From the NCBI RefSeq assembly GCF_027580225.2, contig NC_073340.2, positions 20,406,001 through 20,470,000 on the forward strand: 64,000 nt of DNA. The letters are read 5' to 3'. Source of the stretch: Misgurnus anguillicaudatus (Eukaryota; Chordata; Actinopteri; Cypriniformes; Cobitidae). The notes beneath the pieces were generated by a model. The model was not told the DNA's origin, did not search any database, and saw nothing but the letters and a program-made list of their open reading frames with translations. Below, piece after piece: positions 40,490-51,133 of this stretch (positions are counted from its first letter, which is position 1; every line of letters begins with the position of its first letter). Position numbers and translations under genes: made by a program.

Positions 40490-41769
40490 GTTTTACTTTG
40501 TACACTGTTAACATGTTTAAAATAAATGTTTTAACCTCATTTTGCTGCCTTTTGGCTTTACTCATTTTTGTTAGTTCAGCTTACTTACAAATATAAGGCA
40601 ATCAGTTTCCTTATATTTACAAGTAAAGTGAACAATAAAAAGAAGTTATCTCAACTAATGATTTTAAGTAAAGAGTACTTAACTTTACTTGATTAATAAG
40701 TTTAGTCTACTTGTACTGTTAAGTTTTGACAACTTAAAATCAATACTCTACCTTACTTGATGAATAAGTTTAGGCTACAAATAATATAAAGTTTTGCCAA
40801 CTTAAAAGCAATACACTAACTTACTTAAAATTATGAGGCAATCAGTTTCCTCACTTTTTTAAGTAAACTCAACTTATTACATTTTACAGTGTAGTTAGCA
40901 GAACGTTCTTCATACCCTAGCATTGAAAACATTACTTATAACCAAACAATAACGTTAATACTATGTCTAAAAAACTGGATGCTTTTAACGTTCTAAGAAC
41001 GTTGAAACATTATGTTTTTATAACCTGTTAGGAACGTTAGAAAAACATTCTGAGAACATTAATATAATGGCGAATGGAACGTTTTAATAACGTTTTTAAA
41101 AACTTTCTTAGAACATTAATATAACAACAGACTGAACCTTTCTAAAAACGTTTTGAATAACGTTCTTATAACCAAACAATAACGTTAATACTACGTCTAA
41201 AAAACTGGACGCTTTTAACTTTCTAAGAACGTTGAAACATAATGTTTATATAACCTGTCATGAACGTTAGAAAAACATTCTGAGAACATTAATATAATGG
41301 CGAATGGAATGTTTTGATAACGTTTTCAAAAACGTTCTTAGATCATTAATATAACAACAGACTGAACCTTTCTAAAAACGTTTTAAATAACGTTCTTATA
41401 ACCAAACAATAACGTTAATACTAAGAATGTTAAAAAAATAAACGTTTTCCAAACTTTCGTAAGATGTTACGGGAACGTTTTTATAACGTAAAATTGTTAG
41501 CTGGGAGGTTCTCCCCTACATCTCTGTACCTAATGGTGCATACTAGGATCTTTTTAATGCTGGGGTATGTGTTTTGACCAATTTTAACAGTGCAGAAACA
41601 CTTGCAGCATTTTCTTTTGTTGAATTAAATTTTGACATAATAATTTTATCTAATTTCTATTGTTTAATTTTGTTAAATTATTTTTTTTATTTGACAAAAT
41701 AATTACATCAGAAGCGGCTTTAAAAGCAAGTTCACAACATTATAATATACAGTATCGTGCTGCCTTCAT

Positions 41770-41928
41770 TTAAAAATACTTTGTATCTTAACATATATCA
41801 GTGCCATTGTTCTGTCTCAACACCTGTAATATTTTTTGTAAGGTATGTTCGTAAAACTTCTTAAATGACCTAATATAAATAAAGCCTAGTCCTGGATTAA
41901 CATAAACCCTGTTCGGGAAACCGCCCAT
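41770..41928. mobile_element. Truncated GGGGCGGTTTCCCGG-family MITE
   Basis: The right end reads AACCCTGTTCGGGAAACCGCCC and the interior TTTTTTGTAAGGTATGTTCG, CTTCTTAAATGACCTAATAT, as in 61283-61484. The left end is missing. Confidence 0.65.
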
Positions 41929-42919
41929 TGAAGTCTTAAAGTCATTAGATTCAAATAATAAATTGGGATTTAATTTAATTTAGGTTTAAGAGAGCCTGCT
42001 GCTAATGCTCAAGTCAAGACGGTAAGTTGTCACCGGGGCGGTATAAAACTTATCATCATACTTAAATGGTTCATATTACCTTTTTAAAAGGTACAATCCA
42101 AGTGACAACTTTTGTAAGGAAATGAGGAGTATAAGGAGAGGTCGCACTAAATACTTGACACTAATCTTATTCAGTTTTTTGTTCTGTATACAAGTTTCCT
42201 GTATTTCCAAAGAGACTTACATGACTCTGACAACAAGTCTTATAGTAGCATGCATAAGACTTTTATACAGTACTGTATATAAATTATCTTTTTGAGATCT
42301 CAACCCTTCTGCGTGTTTGTTTGGTCTCTGAGGAAGCTGACTGGCTTCCAGTAAGTTTTACTTTTCAGGTGCGCTACAATTTTTTTCTCCACGTTACTTC
42401 CAAGATAAGCAAGCCCAGTTTAATGATTATTTCCTTAAATGATGATTGTTTTGACCCTGGCCGGGTCAAATGGGGAATCTATTGTATGTTAAAAGTTCAG
42501 CTAACATCCTTTGGTCATATAATTCTCAAAAGTACCGTTACAACAGAGTAAATAAAGAGTGTATGCTCTCTTTCTTTCTCTTTCTACCTCAACTTATTCT
42601 TGGCTCTTGGTTTCTCTCCGGAGCCTGAAAGAATTTCAGAAGGTGGCTTGAGGGTTTGAAAAACACAGGGGGGATTTGCAGAAAAAACAACATGAAATAA
42701 AAATGGTCTTGGCTGTGCCGTCTTAGTGGAATTTTGGTCAAAACCTGCAATATTTACAGCCTCTTTAGAGGATTTCGCAGTTACGTGCAATTTACCTTTT
42801 GAAAGCCTTTAATGTTTAAAAATGCTTCCATTGTTATTTTTTCTTGGTGATTTATGTGGCAATAAGACATTTGTTGCTGGTGTTTTTTAACGGATCTATA
42901 GCTGATACTGAATATACAA
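41929..42919. other. Intergenic, fragmentary repeats only
   Basis: It holds a fragment of the GGTACC-type MITE (about 42030-42115). No exon was recognised in the rest. Confidence 0.4.
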
Positions 42920-43235
42920 ACCGTAAAAAAATGCAGCATGAAGTTAAAATAACTTGGTTTTGCAAGTTAAGTGGACATAAGTTATGAACACAAGTTGAAA
43001 TTGCTTGACTTAATTTTTTGCGCAATATAACATGTGTTCATGTTTCACGTGTAAAAAGACGCAGTATTTTTCACACAATTTACCTATCTCTATAGCACTG
43101 TTTTCACTGTCCTAAAAACGGGCTGATGTCTTCCTTGTTCTGTGAAGTCCCTATGTATCAAGTTTTGATTGTGTAGCTTGTTTAGTGTGTTGTGAATCGA
43201 TAGCAGCTTAGCTTGCCGTTAACTAGCTGTACTGT

Positions 43236-43447
43236 GCTGCCTTAAAAAAATTTGTTAAATCAACTTAGATTTACAAGTCATGTCAACAGAGATGAGTTGT
43301 CACAACTTATAAAATATAGTTGAGAAAAGTCAACTTAATTTTATAAGTTATAACAACTCACCTATAGGTATAACAACTCATCTCTAGTCAAGATAAATAA
43401 TAGTAAGTTGAAATCCAAGTTGATTCAACAAAAATTTTTAAGGCAGC
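43236..43447. mobile_element. GCTGCCTTAAAAA-ended MITE
   Basis: The left GCTGCCTTAAAAAAATTTGT and the right AAAAATTTTTAAGGCAGC are inverted. The arms continue with AAATCAACTTAGATTT and AAATCCAAGTTGATT. A central palindrome around GAGATGAGTTGTCACAACTT makes the whole 212 bp a potential hairpin. Confidence 0.8.
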
Positions 43448-43559
43448 AAGGTATTTTTTACAGTGTGTGGGCAGAGTTTAGTCAAAAAACTGTTCTACTG
43501 ACATCATAAAAGCAGGAAGTAAAGGGCTGTAGTCCCAACCGACCGTTCGCTGTAGGCTT

Positions 43560-43706
43560 TTAAAGGGGAATTCTGTTAAAGAAAATGTATCACCTGGCAG
43601 TGAACTCTGAGCTTTATCATTCTACAGCTATTATTAATGCTATTATAGCAACATTACACACTACCTAGGGTTTAAAAAATGGGATCAGAAAGAACGGGAC
43701 CTTTAA
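43560..43706. mobile_element. Short TTAA-type MITE
   Basis: TTAAAGGGGAATTCTG on the left; AACGGGACCTTTAA on the right. Only the first several bases of the ends agree, so the call is moderate. Confidence 0.5.
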
Positions 43707-44265
43707 AATAACATAAAAATATGTTGATTTCACATCATTTTTGCAGTGCACATGCAATTCTTAAATATGATTATGTAAACATATGATCTCTGTTTCTCAT
43801 GTGGTATCATTCACAGCCAGGCACAATCTAACTTCCTTTTCCCTCATGAGTTCATTGTCCTGAATGTGCTGTAGGCAGTTCCCATCTCATAAGTCTGGAC
43901 TTTTGCCAAGCAGTCGCCAAGTAGTACCAAAACACATCGACTGTGTCTTTCCGTGTCAATAAAGGGACACTGTCACAAAATCTGTCCTTTCTGTTTCTGT
44001 TTCCTGCACCTTGTGGATCCTGAAAATATGAGAAAGCTTACACCCCAGATGTGGCGCCACAGTGAGACAGTAGCATTACCACGGTAAACTGGTGGAGAAA
44101 TCATGTTGTTTTGTTATTCAGTAAGATCTTTGCAAACGCACACACTGAGGTTCTGTTATCAGAATGGGACTCTGTGTACACACACAATTGCCATTGTTTT
44201 AGTTTTCTACCTCACCAAGGCTTAATTGAGCCTGGCACCATGACTCGACCCAAGTGGAATGACAG

Positions 44266-44266
<1 letters not shown>

Positions 44267-44316
<50 letters not shown>
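44267..44316. repeat. (CT)n microsatellite
   Basis: About 50 bases of pure CT, followed by an L2-like SINE tail (CACTTTGGATAAAATTTCCT GCC) at about 44359-44382. Confidence 0.95.
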
Positions 44317-44317
<1 letters not shown>

Positions 44318-44399
44318 ACATATTGATAAATAAATGTATACCTTGAATGCACTATACGTCACTTTGGATAAAATTTCCTGCCAAATGCATTAATGTAAA

Positions 44400-45264
44400 T
44401 GAAGTTACACTATTGCTTCATGCATGTTTTCCTGCTTTTATATAAATAATTGAATAACAGCAGCCTGCGTTTGAGATGCTGTGCTCTGCAAGATGATGCA
44501 TATTACGCCAACATGATTCAAGAATGTTTTGAAGTACATCAAATCTGACCTTTTGCACAAAGGAGTAACATGGTCAATGTCACAATGTCTTTTCTGCAGT
44601 CGGCCTTATCTCTCTGCATAAGGGAAATAAGTTTATGTCGCTGTAGTTGAACTTGTAGTTTGTTATTGGGTTAAATGCAATCCTTACTCAAAAGCTTAGC
44701 CACCACATAGAGAAGTTGGTGCACTCAAATGTTGTATTGGTTTTGATTTATGTGTCTATTTTTTATATATCCTATATAATATCACAGAATTTCTTTTTTA
44801 GTTGAAGCACTATTGCTTATTAAACCATATCAACCTTTAATTTAGTTTGAGCTTGGGTCAGACTTTCTCCCCTGTTCCCCGGGCCGGGCTGTTCCGCATG
44901 GCGTTGCTCAGCTGCAGCTGGGAGTTTTGGGGTGAGTAATAGACATTGAGGCTTGTCAGAGATTGTGCTGAGTTCAGTAAATGTTGGAGCCAGAGTGCTG
45001 TTCAGATGAGCTCGGTCTCTCCTGGCCTAAACGCATTTGTGGCCATGATATAAGTGCAGTAGGGAGCTTGAATAGTTGATATTGGCTGATAGAAAAGGAA
45101 AAATTTGTGAAATGTTTCGTTACTCCGCTTTGAGATCATTTATGTTTAGTCGCTTAGGTTCCGCTTTGTGAGTTTTTCTCATTAAGTGTCTTATTATTCC
45201 ATTTAAAATAGAAGCACATGCATTAAACTAGATTAGATTGATGCTTGATCGCCACACTTTAACA
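44400..45264. other. Intergenic, possible unannotated exon only
   Basis: A GC-rich patch at 44870-44931 (CCCCGGGCCGGGCTG) contains an ATG (44898), a short open frame and a good donor GGG|GTGAGTAAT. A noncoding or first exon of an unknown gene is possible but unsupported. The rest is unique AT-rich DNA. Confidence 0.25.
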
Positions 45265-45523
45265 CAGTGTTTCCCAAGCTTTATACAATTTTATATAAAA
45301 GATATTTTTAAAAGCTTTTTTAAAAATCACATGCTTACAAGGCCAAGATATAAGGTGTTACAATAACAATTTCAGATGCAAAACCCTCTAAGTGTATCTG
45401 ACATGTTTTCTTGTAAACAGGGATTTTTTTCAGGCTCTTATGTTTAGGTTCACTAATTTCACTTTAATGGCAATGAAAAGGGTTATTAGTCATGAAATGT
45501 CTTATTTTCACAAATGTCACTTT

Positions 45524-46337
45524 TAGGGGTGCAACGGATCACAAAACTCACGGTTCGGATCACATTAAGGTTTTTGAGGCAACGATTGGATAATTTTTCG
45601 GATCAGCAAAAAAAAGTATGGGAAAAATCTAATAACAAATCAAGAAATTACAAACATTTATAAAAAAGAACAAAGTTGCACATTAAGTATGATCTAAAAT
45701 CATTAGGTACAGAAATCTAATGAAGAATAACACTACATGTATTGTATTAATTAAATGTAAGTATTATTTTTTAAAGCTTCAGGAGTGATTTTCTCTTTGT
45801 CTTGGGTTGTTTGATTAACTTTAATGCCACAGACTTAAGTAGGTCAATTGAGCTTACTGTCTCTTTAAGACCAAATATACACAGACTGCATATCTCTCCG
45901 TGCGCACTACTGAGTCCCCTTAAACGCGCACACACACAAACAGAGGGCGAATTACAAACGGTGCAGCATAAACAGTCTCCTACGTTACGTTGTTTTTCAT
46001 TGCTCTATTAGCCAAATGTATTTTAATACACTACCGTATAAGAGAGAGTAGCGCAACTCTCTGAAGTTTACACATCAAAAGTTCTGATCTTTGAAGGATG
46101 ATTACGTCTGACTCGAGCTGGACCGGACGCATTCAACTGCACGTGCGTTTGTGCGTAAAGTAAACTGCTCACTTTAGCGCCTTTTGCAGTTAAACTGTTT
46201 AAAATCACTTGAATGTTAACATTTGCAAGCATTTGAAACACAAATGATAAACTTTCCCTATTTAAATTTGCATATTAATCCACGAATCACATGCGAGCCG
46301 AACCGTGGGTCACGGATCAACTGCGAGTTCAGTACTA
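45524..46337. mobile_element. hAT element (TAGGGGTGCAACGGATC), exact 8-bp TSD
   Basis: The left end is TAGGGGTGCAACGGATCACA. The right end is diverged but contains CCGAACCGTGGGTCACGGAT, the inverse of left subterminal sequence. GTCACTTT is duplicated at 45516-45523 and 46338-46345. No transposase frame. Confidence 0.82.
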
Positions 46338-46777
46338 GTCACTTTAATCATTTCATTAGTATTTTTTTTAAACTGTCTTTCACTGCAAAACCCTCTAAGT
46401 GCATGCAAAAAATGGAAAAAAAACTCCACTTTTCCAAAAATCCATTATTTGGACACGACATAAACAGTTGCAAAATCACTAAAGATGCAACTAGAAACAC
46501 TGCAAATGATAAAAATTTAGAAACTGAACCAAACATTATAGGGGGCGCTGTGATGCATGTGGCTGCCACGTTCGTGTTGTACTCAGGTCTAAGTACTAAC
46601 ATATAAGTTTTAAAGGCAGGGTACATGATCTCTGAAATGCAATGTTGATGTTTGAAATCACCAAAATAAATTTGAAACAAGGTCATTTCACATTCGTTTT
46701 CCGTGCACTTTTAGGGCTTCAAAAATCATTGTGGCATTTAACAGATTCTGCCAACAAAGCAGCATTTCTGAATGGCC

Positions 46778-47019
46778 AATGCTATCTCACGAGAATTGGT
46801 ACATATTTTATGAGTTGACTAATTTGTATAAATTTATACGACCACATTCGTAAGTTTTGGTATGATTTGAGACCCCTGTGACGTTGGGTTTAGATGTGGG
46901 GTTTGGTTTTGTTGTTTTTTCATGAAAATCATATATGATTTTGCACGATTAACTTCGTATGAATTGATACGAATTAGCCAACTCATAAAATATGTACAAA
47001 TTCTCATGAGACCAGGCTG
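46778..47019. mobile_element. MITE with ATCTCACGAGAATTGGTACA ends and 8-bp TSD
   Basis: The arms ACATATTTTATGAGTTGACT and the inverse of GCCAACTCATAAAATATGT pair over about 45 bases. GAATGGCC occurs just outside both ends (46770-46777 and 47020-47027). The empty site AAATGGCC is seen in the sister host copy near 25668. Confidence 0.8.
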
Positions 47020-47324
47020 GAATGGCCTAAGGATGGGATTAAGCGGATTTAAAGCAAAAGTATTTGATGGACATAAGTACAGAGAGCATTCAATCAATAT
47101 CGTTGTCTCATTTTTGACTGAGGTGGCTTTTGCATCTGAGGTTTTCAAATATTATCTCATGTAAAATTCTTCTTTCAGTTTTGTGCTTGTCAGTGTAACG
47201 GCAAAATTTAAAGGAAAGGTGGATGTACAGGAGTAAATGAGGGCTCAGACTGTCGTATGCACAAGGGAAAAGGTTGGGAACCACTGTTTTAACCCTTGGT
47301 AAGCGCCAAGCGTGCCGCACAAGC

Positions 47325-47815
47325 CCAGAAAAGTGAAGCCAAAATGCCTCGATTGCCCCCCAGGGACTGGTCCCAGTATAGGTCATAAACCCCGCCTCCT
47401 CTGTTATTCAATAGGAGATGAGACCAACTAAAAAATTTAATTACACTTCGATTATCTTTTTTCCGAAGCTGGTTTCTGTCATTTACTGTAGTTTTTATCA
47501 CGCTGATGTAAATTCAAGTGTTTGTTTTTAAAATAAGTTTGTGTTTAGTTATTTAATGATATAAAAATGGTGGTGTCACGTCATGATTGACAGCTGTGAT
47601 ATCGTGTGATAAGCGCATTCTGCGAGAGTGAGGGCGGGGTCTTGATTTTGGGCTTTACTTCCTGCTCACTACTGTGCAGGACTGGTCCCGAAATCGCTAC
47701 GGCGCAGACTCAAGACCCAAGATGTCAGCACTGTATCGGGACATTGGCGGCTTCACTTTTCACCAATGGAAGAGAACAAATGGGTGTCATCCACCTTTTT
47801 TTACAGTCTATGGTA
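47325..47815. mobile_element. Non-autonomous element ending TTTTTTTACAGTCTATGG, copy 2
   Basis: AAAAGTGAAGCCAAAATGCC, then GGTCATAAACCCCGCCTCC, ending GTCATCCACCTTTTTTTACA GTCTATGG. The block order is the same as at 28548-28998. Confidence 0.65.
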
Positions 47816-47970
47816 AGCACCAATCGTTGGTAAATAATCCTATGCTGGTTGTTTTAACACATGGCTGGGTAACAACAACCTAGCATAGGCTTATTTATAA
47901 CCCAACAGTTGGCTCTGTCCAATATTTACCCAGAATGGGTTAAAATAACCCAATATATTTGGAGTGTATG
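47816..47970. mobile_element. AACCCAGCAT-type MITE fragment
   Basis: Inverted pairs AATCCTATGCTGGTTGTTTT and AACAACCTAGCATAGGCTTA, then AACCCAACAGTTGG and CAGAATGGGTTAAAATAACC. Related strings occur near 6260-6290 and 12340-12420. Confidence 0.5.
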
Positions 47971-49370
47971 GTCTGTGTAAATGCGAACACATTTACACCA
48001 TCGATCTTTGCTTCTCAAACAAGCTGAACCATCTCTTAGCGTCTTGGTTTTTGTTACTGGTGGTGAATCCATATGTAATGACATCCATTCCTGGAACTAT
48101 AAACCATACGATCGTTCTCTGCTAAATCTATTAGTGAGATGCAGCAGTTCCCCTATTTTTCCATTTCATTACTCGAACAGTAGGATCATTTTCCTCTTTT
48201 TACCTTTTAAACATTTTCACCTAACACTTATTAAAACTATAAAGATATTTCCCATAGTCTTCCCTTCCAAAATTTTATCTTAGAGTGTGTGAGTTTTTGT
48301 ATTTGTAAGTGTCTATCGCATGATCATTTATACGCATTAAATATACGACTGGAGTTCGACTTTGTGATGAATCATTTTTAACTACGTTTTGGTAATATCG
48401 TTCAACACATTTTGTTATAATTGCAAAACTTCTTTTGAAGTTTAAGCCACATTAATTTTGTAGTTAAAGCACATCCTATCATACAGCTGAAGCAGCAATA
48501 GCCCTGTGTGCTGGTAAATGAACTGATGTCAGTTTGAAATTAAATTTGAGTCTTAAGAGAGGCTCAGCATTAGTCTATATTTGGCAGGGCAGTAACTGGG
48601 TTCTCTGTTAACGTGATTTAGGTGAATGTTGGATGGGTTAGAGTGAAAGAAAATGAGAGGACATCGCAGAACGTGAAAGCTACGGTCAATAAGCTTTTTC
48701 TGTCTGACTGCACTATATGGATACAAAAAGGTAAAACTATGAGCAAAACAATATTAGTGCTAGAGTTTAAAACCATTACAGCTACCGTCACGTATTACTT
48801 TTGTAATAGCAGGTTCCGGCACATTTTATGTGAGGGAAGGATTAAAATGTTCGGGATAAATCACAAAAGGTCAACCACATGTGCTGAACAGCGATGTTTT
48901 TTCCGATGGCCAGCACTGTTTAAAGTCCCATTATTTCTGCTGAGTTCATTTGGAGTGGATGGATTTGTGGGCTGACACAGACAATGCTTGCTCTGTCAAA
49001 ATAGCCTTTGTTAGGGATCCACACTATTATCCCACCGCCCTCATGTAAGGATCCAGCATTTTCTCTCTTTCAGCTTTGGAACTTGTTTGTGTGTGGTTGT
49101 TTGTGCTTCACATTGATCTTTGTAACAAAATGACTGTCCTGCTAGGAAGTTATGTGTGAATGTTTCATAAACACAGTTACAATTAATTGAACTTTGTGCA
49201 ACTATACCGACTCAAATCTTAATGCTATTAAGGATAGATAAGTGGATACGTTATTATTATAACCATCAGAAAGAGCATACATGTGATCCAGTCTGTGAAA
49301 ACTCAGCTAACGTCATTTTAACTGTTATCTACATAAAATCATCCGACAAAATATAAAGAACAATCTGTAA
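47971..49370. other. Intergenic, nothing recognised
   Basis: Unique sequence with open frames up to about 117 codons (48622-48975) that show no recognisable domain or codon bias. No gene is called. Confidence 0.4.
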
Positions 49371-50806
49371 AAAAATATACAACTTATGGTGCTGATCACA
49401 TAATTGGAATATCATCAAAAAGTTGATTTATTTCACTAATTCCATTCAAAAAGTGAAACTTGTATTATATATTTATTCATTACACACAGACTGATATATT
49501 TCAAATGTTTATTTCTTTCAATTTTGATGATATATAACTGACAACTAAGGAAAATCCCAAATTCAGTATCTCCGAAAATTAGAATATTATGAAAAGGTTC
49601 AATTTTGAAGACACACTCTAATCAGCTAATTAACTCAAAACACCTGCAAAGGTCAAAAGACGACCATTGACACCTTGCACAAGAACCGCAAGACACAAAA
49701 GGTCATTGCAAAAGAGGCTGGCTGTTCACAGAGCTCTGTGTATATTAATACAGAGGCGAAGGGAAGGAAAAGATGTGGTAGAAAAAAGTGTACAAGCAAT
49801 AGGGATAATCGAACCCTGGAGAGGATTGTGAAACAAAACCCATTCAAAAATGTGGGGGAGATTCACAAAGAGTGAACTGCAGCTGGACCACTACGCACAG
49901 ACGTATGCAAGACATGGGTTTCAGCTGTTGGACAAGCCGCTGTTTAACAACAGACAGCGTCAGATGCGTCTCACTTCTGGACTACTGCTGAGTGGTCCAA
50001 AGTAATGTTCTCTGATGAAAATAAATTTTGCTTTTTCTTTGGAAATCAGGGTCTCAGAGTCTGGAGGAAGAGATGAGAGGCACACAATCCACTTTGCTTT
50101 AGGTCCAGTGTAAAGTTTCCACAATCAGTGATGGTTTGGGGTGCCATGTCATCTGCTGATGTTGGTCCACTGTGTTTTCTGATGTCCACCATCATTGCAG
50201 CCATATACCAGGAAGTTTTAGAGGACTTCATGCTTCCTGCTGCTGACCAACTTTATAGAGATGCAGATTTCATTGTCCAACAGGACTTGGCACCAGCACA
50301 CAGTGCCAAAGCTACCAGTACCTGGTTTAAGGAGTATGGTATCCCTGTTCTTAATTGACCAGCAAACTGGCCTGACCTTAACCCTTATAGAAAATCTATG
50401 GATTATTGAGGAAGATGCGATATGCCAGACCCAACAATGCAGAAGAGCTGAAGGCCACTATCAGAGCTACCTGGGCTCTCATAACACCTAAGCAGTGCCA
50501 CAGACTGATCGACTACATGCCACGCCACATTGCTGCAGTAATTCATGCAAAAGGAGCCTCAACAAAGTATTGAGTCCTGTACATGCTCATACTTTTCATG
50601 TTCATACTTTTTCACCAAGATTTCTAAAAATCCTTTCTTTGTATTGGTCTTAAGCAATATTCTAATTTTCTGAGATACTGAATTTGGGATTTTCCTTAGT
50701 GGTCCGTTATAATCATTAATAAACATGTACAAGTTTCACTTTTTAATTTAATTAGTTAAATGAATCAACTTTTTGATGATATTCTAAATATATGACCACC
50801 TGTATA
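49371..50806 (+). pseudogene. Decayed Tc1-like transposon with disrupted transposase
   Basis: Terminal inverted repeats include AATATCATCAAAAAGTTGAT on both ends and CTAAGGAAAATCCCAAATTC further in. The length of about 1.43 kb is normal for Tc1. The transposase is in pieces. An N-terminal HTH-like part has AKEAGCSQSSVYINTEAKGR (about 49708-49767). A central catalytic-type part has VWGAMSSADVGPLCFLMST and IVQQDLAPAHSAKATSTWF (about 50131-50328), and the tail is shifted into another frame. Several in-frame stops (for example TGA at 49873) and frameshifts separate them. It is non-functional. Confidence 0.88.
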
Positions 50807-50977
50807 TTTAATATTGGCTGAGTATGGTCATGTCAAAGATTGATATCAATGTGAAATCAATGACTGAAGTCAAATTTTGATGCTACTGATCTCATAATTA
50901 TGAGATTGTTTTATTTATTTGTTTGTTTGTTTATTTGTTTATTTTTTTATTCTTAACACCATTCCAGCATCTCTGCG

Positions 50978-51133
50978 CTGTAAAAAAGTTGGTTAAAACG
51001 TACTTAAAAAAGTAAGTTACCTGGTTGCATTAAAATTTTGAGTTTATTCAAACTAATATTAAAAGTTGAATGAACTCAAAATTTAAAGGGAACCAGATAA
51101 CTTTAAGGTGAAACAACAAATATTTTTACAGTA
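50978..51133. mobile_element. Short RCTGTAAAAA-ended MITE
   Basis: GCTGTAAAAAAGTTGGTTAAAA on the left and ATATTTTTACAGTA on the right are inverted. The interior AAATTTTGAGTTTATTCAA and TTGAATGAACTCAAAATTTA forms a central hairpin. Confidence 0.65.

Larger units (their letters stand above)
35524..40892. mobile_element. 5.4-kb TA-flanked element with CACTGTAAAATGTAATA ends
   Basis: The left end CACTGTAAAATGTAATA (35526) and the right end TATTACATTTTACAGTG are inverted, with TA outside both. Subterminal arms rich in AAGTTTAGTCTACTTG and TTAAGTTTTGACAACTTA also echo each other. The element interrupts the AACGTT element. It contains its own splice-bounded coding remnant (38362-39858) and upstream donor-like sites (GAGGAG|GTAAGT near 35822). 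It is interrupted in turn by an hAT at 36530-38036. The family is not named; such CACTGTAAAA-ended units carrying host-like exons are common in fish genomes. Confidence 0.65.
35255..41506. mobile_element. AACGTT-rich repeat element, split by a 5.4-kb insertion
   Basis: The left part (35255-35523) and the right part (40895-41506) are both packed with AACGTT and GAACGTTC-like motifs. They share blocks such as TTAGCAGAACGTTCT and GAAAACATTA. The ends GCTAACAGGGAACGTTCCTG and the inverted ACGGGAACGTTTTTA ... GTTAGCTGGG suggest the limits. The right part holds about 2.3 copies of a 230-bp unit, with ACCAAACAATAACGTTAATA at 40941, 41171 and 41401. There is no coding frame. Confidence 0.7.
42920..43749. 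mobile_element. CACTRTAAAAA-family MITE split by later insertions
   Basis: The left half (ACCGTAAAAAAATGCAGCAT ... GCAAGTTAAGTGGACATAAG) and the right half (AATATGTTGATTTCACATCA, TTTTTGCAGTG) match the ends of 28104-28286. The intervening DNA includes the elements at 43236-43447 and 43560-43706. The exact junctions are blurred. Confidence 0.5.
45373..47138. mobile_element. CAGATGCAAAA-ended MITE, split by two insertions
   Basis: The ends and interior (GTGTATCTGACATGTTTTCT ... ATTCTGCCAACAAAGC ... AAGCGGATTTAAAGC) match the compact copy at 25579-25788. This shows that 45524-46337 and about 46778-47019 are insertions. The sequence at 46383-46405 repeats the left end, suggesting a further partial copy. 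Confidence 0.7.
45265..47286. mobile_element. Outer hAT-like element enclosing three nested elements
   Basis: It starts CAGTGTTTCCCAA and ends TTGGGAACCACTG. The flanks CTTTAACA and TTTTAACC agree at 6 of 8 positions, consistent with an eroded hAT duplication. Most of its present length is later insertions (45373-47138 and elements within that). Confidence 0.55.

Noticed and set aside
40248..40565. 105-codon frame with poly-His-Thr
   Set aside because: Product of the (TG)n repeat on the opposite strand.
46223..46606. 127-codon open frame
   Set aside because: It crosses the right boundary and target duplication of an hAT element and runs into another MITE, so it cannot be an ancestral gene.
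48622..48975. 117-codon open frame in unique DNA
   Set aside because: No recognisable domain, no good splice context and no codon bias. It is within the length expected by chance in 64 kb.
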